DNA from: a virus | Length of the DNA: 21,254 nucleotides | Strand: one strand, 5' to 3' | IMG/VR virus record: IMGVR_UViG_3300035698_001128 | Coordinates: 1-21,254 of that record | In this document: piece by piece, positions 1-6,191 of the stretch | How positions within the stretch are numbered: the stretch's first letter is position 1 | How the letters are laid out: each line of letters starts with the position of its first letter | Notes under the pieces: generated by a model | The model's input: only the letters and a program-made list of their open reading frames with translations | Told to the model about the DNA's origin: nothing | Databases searched by the model: none | Position numbers and translations under genes: made by a program

Positions 1-126
1 ATCAGCTCCTGTAGCTCCATTAGAACCATCAGCTCCTGTAGCTCCATTAGAACCATCAGCTCCTGTAGCTCCATTAGAACCATCAGCTCCTGTAGCTCCA
101 TTAGAACCATCAGCTCCTGTAGCTCC
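1..126 (-). repeat. 27-bp perfect tandem repeat encoding Gly-X-Y triplets
   Basis: Four complete, identical 27-bp units lie at 1-27, 28-54, 55-81 and 82-108, followed by 18 bp of a fifth (109-126). The array continues beyond the left edge. Each unit encodes nine residues (GATGADGSN), so gain or loss of units keeps the reading frame. The copies show no synonymous differences at all. Confidence 0.95.
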
Positions 127-267
127 AGAGCCTATTGAGTACTCCTCTCCGTTTGGTGGGACTACCCATATTTTATTGTCTACATCAGAAGCGTATATTG
201 TTGTAAAATTAGCCTCTGGTATTATTCCGCCAGAAGGTCCTTGTTGTATTTTAAATGATCCTGCCAT
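1..267 (-). CDS. Collagen-like tail fibre/appendage protein, N-terminal part (runs off left edge)
   Basis: The frame is open from the ATG at 265-267 to base 1, exactly 89 codons, and the rest lies outside the window. The first ~46 residues (starting MAGSFKIQQGPSGG) form a small non-repetitive domain. After that the protein becomes pure Gly-X-Y triplets, repeating the nine residues GATGADGSN at least four times. Collagen-like repeats are common in phage tail fibres and form rigid trimeric rods. The N-terminal domain presumably anchors the protein to the virion and the missing C-terminus would carry the tip. It is the last gene of the virion operon seen here, after a small membrane protein, which is a usual place for fibres. 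Receptor binding is inference. The collagen-like nature is read directly. Confidence 0.8.
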   Translation of the reverse strand, partial: MAGSFKIQQGPSGGIIPEANFTTIYASDVDNKIWVVPPNGEEYSIGSGATGADGSNGATGADGSNGATGADGSNGATGADGSNGATGAD

Positions 268-348
268 GTCTTATCGATTATATTTCTTTTATGTTATAAC
301 GGAGGGTCTTAGATATAAGGATTAAGTAAAATTATACAATAGTATATA

Positions 349-361
349 AGATATTATATCT
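349..361. promoter_or_regulatory. Palindrome upstream of the fibre gene
   Basis: A perfect 6-bp inverted repeat around one base (AGATAT-T-ATATCT) lies in the 125-bp AT-rich gap between the small membrane gene and the fibre gene. The minus strand here also carries TATAAT-like strings. It could hold a promoter or operator for the fibre gene, but in DNA this AT-rich a palindrome of this size may be chance. Nothing else in the gap (268-392) looks like a gene. Confidence 0.25.
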
Positions 362-392
362 ATTTGCTGATTAAACCTTGTCCCCATAAGAC

Positions 393-623
393 CTATTTAT
401 TGTCCTCTACGTCCTTATTTTCTTTTATTTGTTTTCTTTTACTAATTTCTGTGGAGATTCTAAATCCAGTCCATACTAAAGTTGCTATTCCAATTAGAAC
501 CTTTAAAAGTAAATCTATACTTTCTAGGTTTATTAAAGCAATAGCTGATGCATTTGCTAAAATTGTTCTATCTAGAGCAATCCCTGATAATAAATTCATA
601 ATTTCCCTCACGTTATACATCAT
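393..623 (-). CDS. Small membrane protein, holin-like
   Basis: This 76-aa protein has one clear hydrophobic segment around residues 38-56 (LLLKVLIGIATLVW...) and a highly charged, lysine- and glutamate-rich tail. The first start overlaps the end of the connector gene by 11 bp. The ATG at 597-599 (residue 9) is an alternative and has a purine-rich AGGGA just upstream, so the mature product may be 68 aa. Size and layout fit a small phage holin or another membrane accessory protein, but no endolysin is visible nearby to support a lysis cassette. I do not recognise a specific family. Confidence 0.55.
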   Translation of the reverse strand: MMYNVREIMNLLSGIALDRTILANASAIALINLESIDLLLKVLIGIATLVWTGFRISTEISKRKQIKENKDVEDNK

Positions 624-1191
624 ATTTTTCGTTGGTCACGTTAGTCCAACGTCTGGGATTGTATCCTCTTAGGTAAATATTAGAACCAAAATTATTTCTG
701 ACATCTGGCTTAATGTTTCTATCGTCTTCTGTATTTGGTGATGCGTATTCAGAAAGGTCTGCTTCGAATTGTTGGCAATATGCGGTCATTCTATTTAACC
801 AATATTCACCAGTTTCTCTGTGGGTTTCTTCTAAATACTTTATAGTTTCTAGTGAGCTTGGGGCTGATAATTCATTTTCTGATTGCTGTAATCCTTTTTG
901 TGTTACCTTAAAAGATAGAGTAACAACCAGATAAGACATAGCAAATGGAATGATGGATTGTTGTAGTTCACCTTCAAGAAGATCCTTATATATTTCATTT
1001 GCTTCCAGACTAATTTCGCCGGTTGTTATAAGATCCTCTATTTTATTATAAAGGTCTGAACCAATAACAGGAAGACAATGTATTCTTTGAGCTTTAAGTA
1101 TAGCATTTCTGATAAACTTAGCGTCTACATTTTCTAAAAGATCTGAATTATCTTTAACATTAGCCTCCGATATAAATAGTACGTTGTTCAT
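613..1191 (-). CDS. Head-tail connector / adaptor-like protein (DUF6712-like)
   Basis: This 192-aa, mostly helical protein lies six bases downstream of the portal gene. The N-terminal half has the layout of phage head-completion adaptors: an opening with a short 'vdakfIrnAIlkAQ' helix, then a 'LPVIGSDLYNKIEDLI' segment and a long helix ending in a hydrophobic stretch. Adaptors of this kind bind the portal ring and extend it towards the tail. Family recognition is from the pattern only. A DUF6712-type or gp6-like adaptor is the best guess and the position next to the portal supports it. The C-terminus (NIYLRGYNPRRW) is unassigned. Confidence 0.6.
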   Translation of the reverse strand: MNNVLFISEANVKDNSDLLENVDAKFIRNAILKAQRIHCLPVIGSDLYNKIEDLITTGEISLEANEIYKDLLEGELQQSIIPFAMSYLVVTLSFKVTQKGLQQSENELSAPSSLETIKYLEETHRETGEYWLNRMTAYCQQFEADLSEYASPNTEDDRNIKPDVRNNFGSNIYLRGYNPRRWTNVTNEKYDV

Positions 1192-1197
1192 TTTGGT

Positions 1198-2400
1198 TTA
1201 TTTATTTTGGTTGTTTATTTCGTCCTCTGCAATAGTGGTATCTGAAATTTCCAACGGTTCATAAGAGATTATTTCTCTCATTTCATTATTTGTTAGTATT
1301 TCTTTCATTATAGATTCAGAAAAGTTATAAGCTACTGGAGAAGAATCTTGGAATTTAGGTTCAAAATCTAATTTAAGTACATTTTTAAGGGTCTCTGCTA
1401 TCTGGTTTTGTACCGGATCTATTTCAGTTGCCATAGTAATTGTAAATGCCGTTAATAATTCGTTAGAATTTCCTAAAGATCCTGCTGTTTTAACTCCGTA
1501 AAGGGTAGGAGAAACTACGGAATGACCAATTAAGATTTGATCTGTTACTATTCCCATAAGATCTTTGTATCTAGAATCTGAATCGTTAGCATTTATTGGT
1601 GTAATTTCTACTCCGTTCTCTTTATTTTTAGCAAACATTAAGAAAATCTCCCCTGCATTTGCTGTTCCTTGATATTGTTTCTTTAGTTCATCATAAATGT
1701 AGTCCCTTTCTTCTTGAGAATCTGGCATATCATTCATAGTAATCATCATAGATGGTGCAAATCCGTTCTGAGCATTAGATAAATGGAACGTAGATATCTC
1801 AAAATCTAAAGATATGTAGTTAGCTGCACCAAAATAAGCTGGTTTATTATAGAAAGATGACCCTGATGAATATCCTCTATATACAAATACCTGAGATCCC
1901 TTAGGTTCTCTTGGATTATATGCAGGCATAGCGGTTGGTTTATTCTCACTTTTCCTTGATTCTTTCCAGTTATTTGAAAAGTACCAATGGTCTATCTTAC
2001 CTAATGAATTTTTTACACCAGCTCTTAACTTAGACATATCGATATGTTCTGCATGAGCTATTGTTTTACCGTCATTAGACCAAACCACATTCATTGCATA
2101 CATTCCATATAGCCAGAAATCATCAATAATTGCTTGGATTGTTTCTTTTTGTCCTAACTTAAATGCTTCTATTACTTGATCTTCCACAAGACCATTACCA
2201 TAAGTATATAAACCCCTTTTTTGGAGTATAGCATTATGTGTAGATGAGTTATCCTTCATTTGGATTAGATACTCTGGCATAAGATTTTTATCTCCCCAGG
2301 ATACGTAAGGCTTACCGCTTATTTTAAATTCTGTCCAGTCTGGTGATCTTTGTCCAGACTTAGCGAAAGTATATGCTGTTTTATCTTGTGCTTCTTTCAT
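1198..2400 (-). CDS. Portal protein
   Basis: The product is about 400 aa and fits a phage portal, the dodecameric ring at the capsid vertex through which DNA is packaged. The N-terminus has the portal pattern 'YVSWGDKNLMPEYLIQMKDNSSTHNAI' (split here as YVSWGDKNLMPEYL and SSTHNAI), followed by a YTYGNGL motif. The helical C-terminal half includes a long stem and wing (PTLYGVKTAGSLGNS). The frame is open up to an ATG at 2463, but that would overlap the upstream gene by 62 bp. The ATG at 2398-2400 sits one base after that gene's TAA and begins MKEAQDKTAYTF, so I chose it. The portal is downstream of the capsid and tube-like genes, not next to the terminase. Confidence 0.85.
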   Translation of the reverse strand: MKEAQDKTAYTFAKSGQRSPDWTEFKISGKPYVSWGDKNLMPEYLIQMKDNSSTHNAILQKRGLYTYGNGLVEDQVIEAFKLGQKETIQAIIDDFWLYGMYAMNVVWSNDGKTIAHAEHIDMSKLRAGVKNSLGKIDHWYFSNNWKESRKSENKPTAMPAYNPREPKGSQVFVYRGYSSGSSFYNKPAYFGAANYISLDFEISTFHLSNAQNGFAPSMMITMNDMPDSQEERDYIYDELKKQYQGTANAGEIFLMFAKNKENGVEITPINANDSDSRYKDLMGIVTDQILIGHSVVSPTLYGVKTAGSLGNSNELLTAFTITMATEIDPVQNQIAETLKNVLKLDFEPKFQDSSPVAYNFSESIMKEILTNNEMREIISYEPLEISDTTIAEDEINNQNK

Positions 2401-2401
2401 G

Positions 2402-2863
2402 TTATTTGTTATATGTTGTATAGTTTGTTGTAGTACTATATACCGTATTTTTGGTCTCTCCATCTATTCTGCAATATGTCGAATAAATTAGATTTCCGTT
2501 ATCGGTAAACGAACTAAGTAAAACCTCTGCTTCTAATGATACTTCGGAATTAACATCTACGGCATTACAATTATACCAGGTTCCAACAGTTATTCTGGGC
2601 TCATTAATTCTACATTCCCCAGGAACTAGTGGGACACCCTCAAATATTTCTGCTAAATATTGACCCTCTTCTAATCCTAAAACAGGAATACTAAAGGTTT
2701 TATATGAAAGTGAGGTAGATGTATTTGTTAATGTATAATAAGCAAACTCTGAATTGTCAGATTTTGTTAATTTTAAATATACATTAGTGTCGCTTACTGT
2801 GAATTTGTCCCTAAGTATCACAGAAAAGACCCCATTATCATCTCTATTATCAAATATTAGCAT
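2402..2863 (-). CDS. Beta-rich virion-associated protein of unknown function
   Basis: This 153-aa protein is rich in Thr, Ser, Val and Tyr with alternating hydrophobic residues, as in a beta-sandwich. The opening 'MLIFDNRDDNGVFSVIL' and the later 'FSIPVLGLEEGQYLAEIFEG' resemble small structural proteins of Bacteroidota phages whose function is not known to me. It sits between the tube-like protein and the portal and ends one base before the portal start, so the two are probably translationally coupled. Membership in the virion is inferred from position. Confidence 0.55.
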   Translation of the reverse strand: MLIFDNRDDNGVFSVILRDKFTVSDTNVYLKLTKSDNSEFAYYTLTNTSTSLSYKTFSIPVLGLEEGQYLAEIFEGVPLVPGECRINEPRITVGTWYNCNAVDVNSEVSLEAEVLLSSFTDNGNLIYSTYCRIDGETKNTVYSTTTNYTTYNK

Positions 2864-2922
2864 AATGTATTTACTATAAGTATGAAAAGTCCCTTAATTT
2901 CTGTTTGTTTATCCCCACAAAA

Positions 2923-2949
2923 AAAGCTTACCCTATATAGGTAAGCTTT
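2923..2949 (-). terminator. Hairpin terminator after the tail-tube-like gene
   Basis: On the minus strand, AAAGCTTACC (2949-2940) pairs perfectly with GGTAAGCTTT (2932-2923) around a 7-nt loop, and a run of T residues follows. It starts 18 bp after the stop of the tube-like gene and inside the virion operon, so it may be a partial terminator or an mRNA 3'-end stabiliser. Confidence 0.85.
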
Positions 2950-2967
2950 CAGTTTGTGAATAAATGA

Positions 2968-3510
2968 TTAAGCGTTTACTAAAGCATCAAAACCTGCAGC
3001 TATAAAAGCAGCATCAATAGTTAATGGAGGATTAGCGTCAATACCTCTAAAGTCTAATTGAGCTCCGTTTCTATCTCCTGCAGCAACACCAGAACCTCCG
3101 GCTCCACCTGAGATATCTAAACCACCGCTTTCGCCAAGGTAAACATATTCTCCAGATTTCATAACCACTACGGCTACTAAGTTGTTTTCTGAAAGGGTTT
3201 TTATAGTATATCTTAATGAAGCATCATAGTTAGTGAATACTAAAGTTAAAATGTTTTCGTAGAAAAGGCTTCCGTTCTGAACGTTAGCTGTTGGCGTAGC
3301 AGTAAATGAAGACGTTTCTTGGATCTGACCGAATTCGTAAAAAGGAACTACGTCAGAAGTAATCGAATCTATAGCTTCAGTAGCATCAGAACCAGAAGTA
3401 GTAACTGCTGTAATTAAATCTGAATTTGCTAGATATACTTTTTCGACTCCACCAATTATCTTACATGCACCAGCTGCGTTTCTACCAGTTGTTAAATTTG
3501 AACATGACAT
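2968..3510 (-). CDS. Major tail (tube) protein-like structural protein
   Basis: This 180-aa protein opens MSCSNLTTGRNAAGACKIIGGVEKVYLAN, read here as a Cys/Gly-rich start followed by 'GGVEKVYLAN'. It ends with a Gly-rich stretch, 'SGVAAGDRNGAQLDFRGID', near residues 139-157. Both features fit the tube-like structural proteins of Bacteroidota siphophages, where a 'GDxNGxxLxFxG' strand is typical. Being bracketed by strong hairpins (3542-3567 and 2923-2949), just like the capsid gene, suits a high-copy virion protein. Its place between capsid and portal is odd for a tail tube, so an alternative is a capsid decoration or head fibre protein. Confidence 0.5.
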   Translation of the reverse strand: MSCSNLTTGRNAAGACKIIGGVEKVYLANSDLITAVTTSGSDATEAIDSITSDVVPFYEFGQIQETSSFTATPTANVQNGSLFYENILTLVFTNYDASLRYTIKTLSENNLVAVVVMKSGEYVYLGESGGLDISGGAGGSGVAAGDRNGAQLDFRGIDANPPLTIDAAFIAAGFDALVNA

Positions 3511-3541
3511 ATATTAAATGTGTTTTTTTTAGTTTATTAAA

Positions 3542-3567
3542 ATCGACTGAGTATTACCTCAGTCGAT
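3542..3567 (-). terminator. Hairpin terminator after the major capsid gene
   Basis: On the minus strand, ATCGACTGAG (3567-3558) pairs perfectly with CTCAGTCGAT (3551-3542) around a 6-nt loop, followed by TTTTAATAAA. It starts 19 bp after the capsid stop codon, so capsid transcripts should end or be stabilised here. Confidence 0.85.
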
Positions 3568-3586
3568 CTTTATTTGTTTATAATGA

Positions 3587-4549
3587 TTAGAAGTTCGTTA
3601 CGAAAGAAGAACCAAATAAATGCGCTACACCTATTTTGTATCTTGCGATAAACCTTACGTCATCGTTATCAGAAGAATAAAATAATCTGAAAGTTGAGTA
3701 ATCTGAAAGTAAATCCGTTCCCCAATGTAGGAATTTAGCAGATCCAAGTATAACACAATCACCAGCTGTAGTAGCATCGGCGTGAGTATTAGAATTAGAA
3801 AGACCGAATGTTCTTACTATCTTAACGTTTGTTCCAGGGAACATGAATTCTCCAGCTACAGTAACATCAGAATTTACGTGGAAGTAATTTCCAGCAAATA
3901 AAGCGTTAGACAAAGTTCTGTAAAATGCCGGTGACATAAACATTACCAAGTCATCTTCTCCAAGAACCTCAGGATCTAAAGCTTTAATCATTGCTTGAAC
4001 TGCTGCTATAATGTTAGTCTCGTTCCAAGTTGCAGCGTTTGCGTTTGCAGCTTGAATTCTAGTACCATCCAATGCCATATCAGTAATAAAACCATCGTTC
4101 AATTGGTAATCCCCAACTGCACCTGTTTTATTCCCTTGCCATACTTGAAGAGCAATAGTTTTAGAAACTTGTTTTGATTTTTCGTCAGACAATGCTTGTT
4201 CGAAAGGTACTTCGTCTAGAATAGATCCAGGCTTAAGTGCCATTTGAGTAAATTTAGATTCTAATGCGTAAGGATCTAAGATTTGGTTGATTTTTAATTT
4301 ATCAACAGACAAAGTTACTCTTGCGATGTCAGTAGTTCCTGATGCTGAAAATCCAGCAGTTCCTTCTTGTACTCCTAAAGGATCAGATTCTATCGTGTGT
4401 ATATCTTTAGCCGATTTTACATCAGCGTCGATAGTTACATATTTTGATGTTGGGTCTGCAAGTATTGCTCTTGAGATAAGGTCTAACGAATTCTGATCAA
4501 CATAATCAGAAAGATTAGATACGTCCCAGTTAAATTTAAGATTTTTCAT
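3587..4549 (-). CDS. Major capsid protein
   Basis: At 320 aa this is a typical size for a phage capsid subunit. It fits a Bacteroidota phage coat pattern: an N-terminal 'LSDYVDQNSLDLISRAIL' helix, a repeat-like 'TTDIARVTLSVDKLKINQILDP', then 'ALESKFTQMALKPGS' and 'PFEQALSDEKSKQVSKTIALQVWQGN', close to the long spine helix of HK97-fold coats. It follows the acidic scaffold by 13 bp and the protease lies two genes upstream, the standard order protease, scaffold, capsid. A strong hairpin follows its stop. The HK97 fold is inference. Identity as the coat is well supported by context. Confidence 0.85.
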   Translation of the reverse strand: MKNLKFNWDVSNLSDYVDQNSLDLISRAILADPTSKYVTIDADVKSAKDIHTIESDPLGVQEGTAGFSASGTTDIARVTLSVDKLKINQILDPYALESKFTQMALKPGSILDEVPFEQALSDEKSKQVSKTIALQVWQGNKTGAVGDYQLNDGFITDMALDGTRIQAANANAATWNETNIIAAVQAMIKALDPEVLGEDDLVMFMSPAFYRTLSNALFAGNYFHVNSDVTVAGEFMFPGTNVKIVRTFGLSNSNTHADATTAGDCVILGSAKFLHWGTDLLSDYSTFRLFYSSDNDDVRFIARYKIGVAHLFGSSFVTNF

Positions 4550-4562
4550 TTTTAAGTTTGTT

Positions 4563-5213
4563 TTAGTTTTTTGATTCTCTAATAGCTTTAATTCTTTCGA
4601 TTCTTTCTGATAATGAATCAGCGTCTTTCATTGAATTAAATTCCGTCTGTGAGATTGATTTTCCGCTTGGTTCTTTTTTGTAAGCAGTAAAATCTGTTGT
4701 CATTTTTTCTTGTGACTCAGCAAGTCCTATTAGAAGGTCCTTAAAAGCTTCAAATTTAGAATTCATAGATTCTTCAGCTTTTACAAGTTCGCTTGTAATA
4801 TACTCTTTAATAACATCTGCTATAACAGCAGAATCTTCTGGGGTAACCTCATCAGGAGTAAGATCTGAAACTATATCAGTTATAACCTCAACGACTTCGT
4901 CAGAGACTATTTCTTCTACTTCTTCCATTTCTTCTTCTTCAGCTATTACCTCTGGACTAACTTCCATCCCTGGCATTTCTGTGACCATTCCCATTTCATC
5001 GATAACGAATTCTGTTCCGTCAGATAGTTTGTAGGCGCCTTTTTCAAGCATTTCCTCAGACCCATCCTCAGCAATAACAGATACCTTCGTTCCAATCTCC
5101 ATAGATTCAGTAGAGATCATTACTACTCTACCGTCCTCCATTTCAACCTCAGCGAATTCCTGATTGTCTTTCACAAAAACTAAATTTTTAATTTTCTGTA
5201 AGATATTATTCAT
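4563..5213 (-). CDS. Acidic capsid scaffolding protein
   Basis: This 216-aa protein is strongly acidic, with an uninterrupted glutamate-rich block near residues 92-111 and a C-terminal coiled-coil-like half ending in a basic 'SERIERIKAIRESKN'. A beta-rich N-terminal ~75 residues ('VEMEDGRVVMISTESMEIG...') precedes it. Acidic, helical composition with a basic C-terminus that touches the coat is usual for phage scaffolds. So is its position between the prohead protease and the major capsid gene. It would direct assembly of the procapsid and then be digested by the protease. The sequence family is not diagnostic by itself. Confidence 0.7.
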   Translation of the reverse strand: MNNILQKIKNLVFVKDNQEFAEVEMEDGRVVMISTESMEIGTKVSVIAEDGSEEMLEKGAYKLSDGTEFVIDEMGMVTEMPGMEVSPEVIAEEEEMEEVEEIVSDEVVEVITDIVSDLTPDEVTPEDSAVIADVIKEYITSELVKAEESMNSKFEAFKDLLIGLAESQEKMTTDFTAYKKEPSGKSISQTEFNSMKDADSLSERIERIKAIRESKN

Positions 5214-5281
5214 GTTGTATGAATTATTTTTATTTTAATAAGCACTATTAAGTATGGAAACATAAACTATTTCCTTTTTTG

Positions 5282-5325
5282 ACCCTCGGAAAAATATAAT
5301 GTGCTATAATTACTTTTCCGAGGGT
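5282..5325 (-). other. Long inverted repeat overlapping the end of the 69-aa gene
   Basis: ACCCTCGGAAAA (5282-5293) is perfectly complementary to TTTTCCGAGGGT (5314-5325) across a 20-nt, AT-rich loop. The upstream arm on the minus strand encodes the last codons (...LPSEK) of the 69-aa gene, whose stop falls inside the loop. No T run follows on the minus strand (the next bases are CAAAAAAGG), so it is not a textbook terminator. A stabilising or processing structure ahead of the scaffold and capsid genes is possible. Confidence 0.6.
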
Positions 5326-5519
5326 AGTATTTTCTTGATATCTCTAAGGTAGAAATAAACTTCTTTACCTTCTACTATCATTCCGTATTTTGGTCTATCC
5401 CCTTCTACTTTAATGGAGATCCTGCCTTCAGTTTCATTTGTTAATCTTACCCTCTTATTTATATAAGGATCTGGAGAAATAGAATTTTTGTTGGTTAAAT
5501 CGTTACAGCCACATCCCAT
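5310..5519 (-). CDS. Hypothetical 69-aa protein between protease and scaffold
   Basis: The protein opens with a Cys-rich MGCGC and continues into a short beta-rich, basic domain ('KRVRLTNETEGRISIKVEGD...YGMIVEGKEVYFYLRDIKKILP') that could be a small barrel. The start overlaps the protease stop as TAATG, so the two are coupled. I do not recognise the family. Its place inside the protease-scaffold-capsid block suggests a role in head assembly. The paired cysteines could bind metal, but two close cysteines alone prove nothing. Confidence 0.6.
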   Translation of the reverse strand: MGCGCNDLTNKNSISPDPYINKRVRLTNETEGRISIKVEGDRPKYGMIVEGKEVYFYLRDIKKILPSEK

Positions 5520-6181
5520 TATTTCTTGTTTTCGTCTATTATTAAAAGTCTTATTATCTGATCTAGCTTTAGCTTATCCTCTTTTGTTTCTAGTCCCTTA
5601 TAGAGATCCGAATAATCTTCTCTCTTAAAGTTAATTGATTCGTGATGCTCGTCACCTGTTAGGAAATCACCTTGAACAGAAAGACCTTTGTATGTTCCGT
5701 CCTTTATTTTTTTCCATACCTTATCGTCAAGAATTCTCATCTTAACAAACCAAGTTCCTACCGGGAGTTTAGAGTATCCGTGCTTATTGGATTTATCTAC
5801 TGAATCCTCTTTTATCCAACTCTCCATTAAGTATAGATCATTAGACCAATTGTCTTCGTGGTCGGTATTTTGACGTGATGCTCTATCAAGCTTTAGAAAA
5901 AGTTCGGCCGCCTTCGCTATTGTTTCTTCTGAAAAGTATACTCCGTAAACCTCACCCGTATTCTCGTCTATCCTTGGGATTCTGATATTAGGAATCATAG
6001 CTGGGCCTATTACTATTCTTTGGTCTTCGTCTTGGATTTCAAATATTAAAGACTTGGCTTTATTGAAATACTTAAAGTCTACTTCAACTGCTGGATGATC
6101 AACTAAAGAAATGGATTCCAATACGGCTCCGTCTTTCTCATCTATTAGTAATTCTATTATTCTTGTTATTTGTCTAAACAT
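5519..6181 (-). CDS. Prohead maturation protease, XkdF-like serine protease
   Basis: This 220-aa protein carries the hallmarks of the XkdF-type phage serine protease family. The N-terminus has 'GAVLESISLVDHPAVEVDF' near residues 18-36. A middle block reads 'GVYFSEETIAKAAELFLK' and 'NTDHED' with candidate catalytic His108. A second block has 'GTWFVKMRI', 'VWKKIKDGTYKGLSVQGDF', with candidate nucleophile Ser168. Such proteases cleave the scaffold and the capsid N-terminus during head maturation. It begins 10 bp after the tape-measure stop and its stop overlaps the next start (TAATG). The catalytic assignment rests on pattern, not structure. Confidence 0.8.
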   Translation of the reverse strand: MFRQITRIIELLIDEKDGAVLESISLVDHPAVEVDFKYFNKAKSLIFEIQDEDQRIVIGPAMIPNIRIPRIDENTGEVYGVYFSEETIAKAAELFLKLDRASRQNTDHEDNWSNDLYLMESWIKEDSVDKSNKHGYSKLPVGTWFVKMRILDDKVWKKIKDGTYKGLSVQGDFLTGDEHHESINFKREDYSDLYKGLETKEDKLKLDQIIRLLIIDENKK

Positions 6182-6191
6182 GTTCTATATA

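Noticed and set aside
268-392. 21-codon minus ORF from an ATG at 386
   Set aside because: Short, AT-driven composition, no box, and no conservation argument. Left as intergenic.
2034-2047. Perfect 14-bp palindrome ACATATCGATATGT
   Set aside because: It lies inside the portal coding sequence and encodes normal residues (H-I-D-M). There is no regulatory context and it is likely chance.
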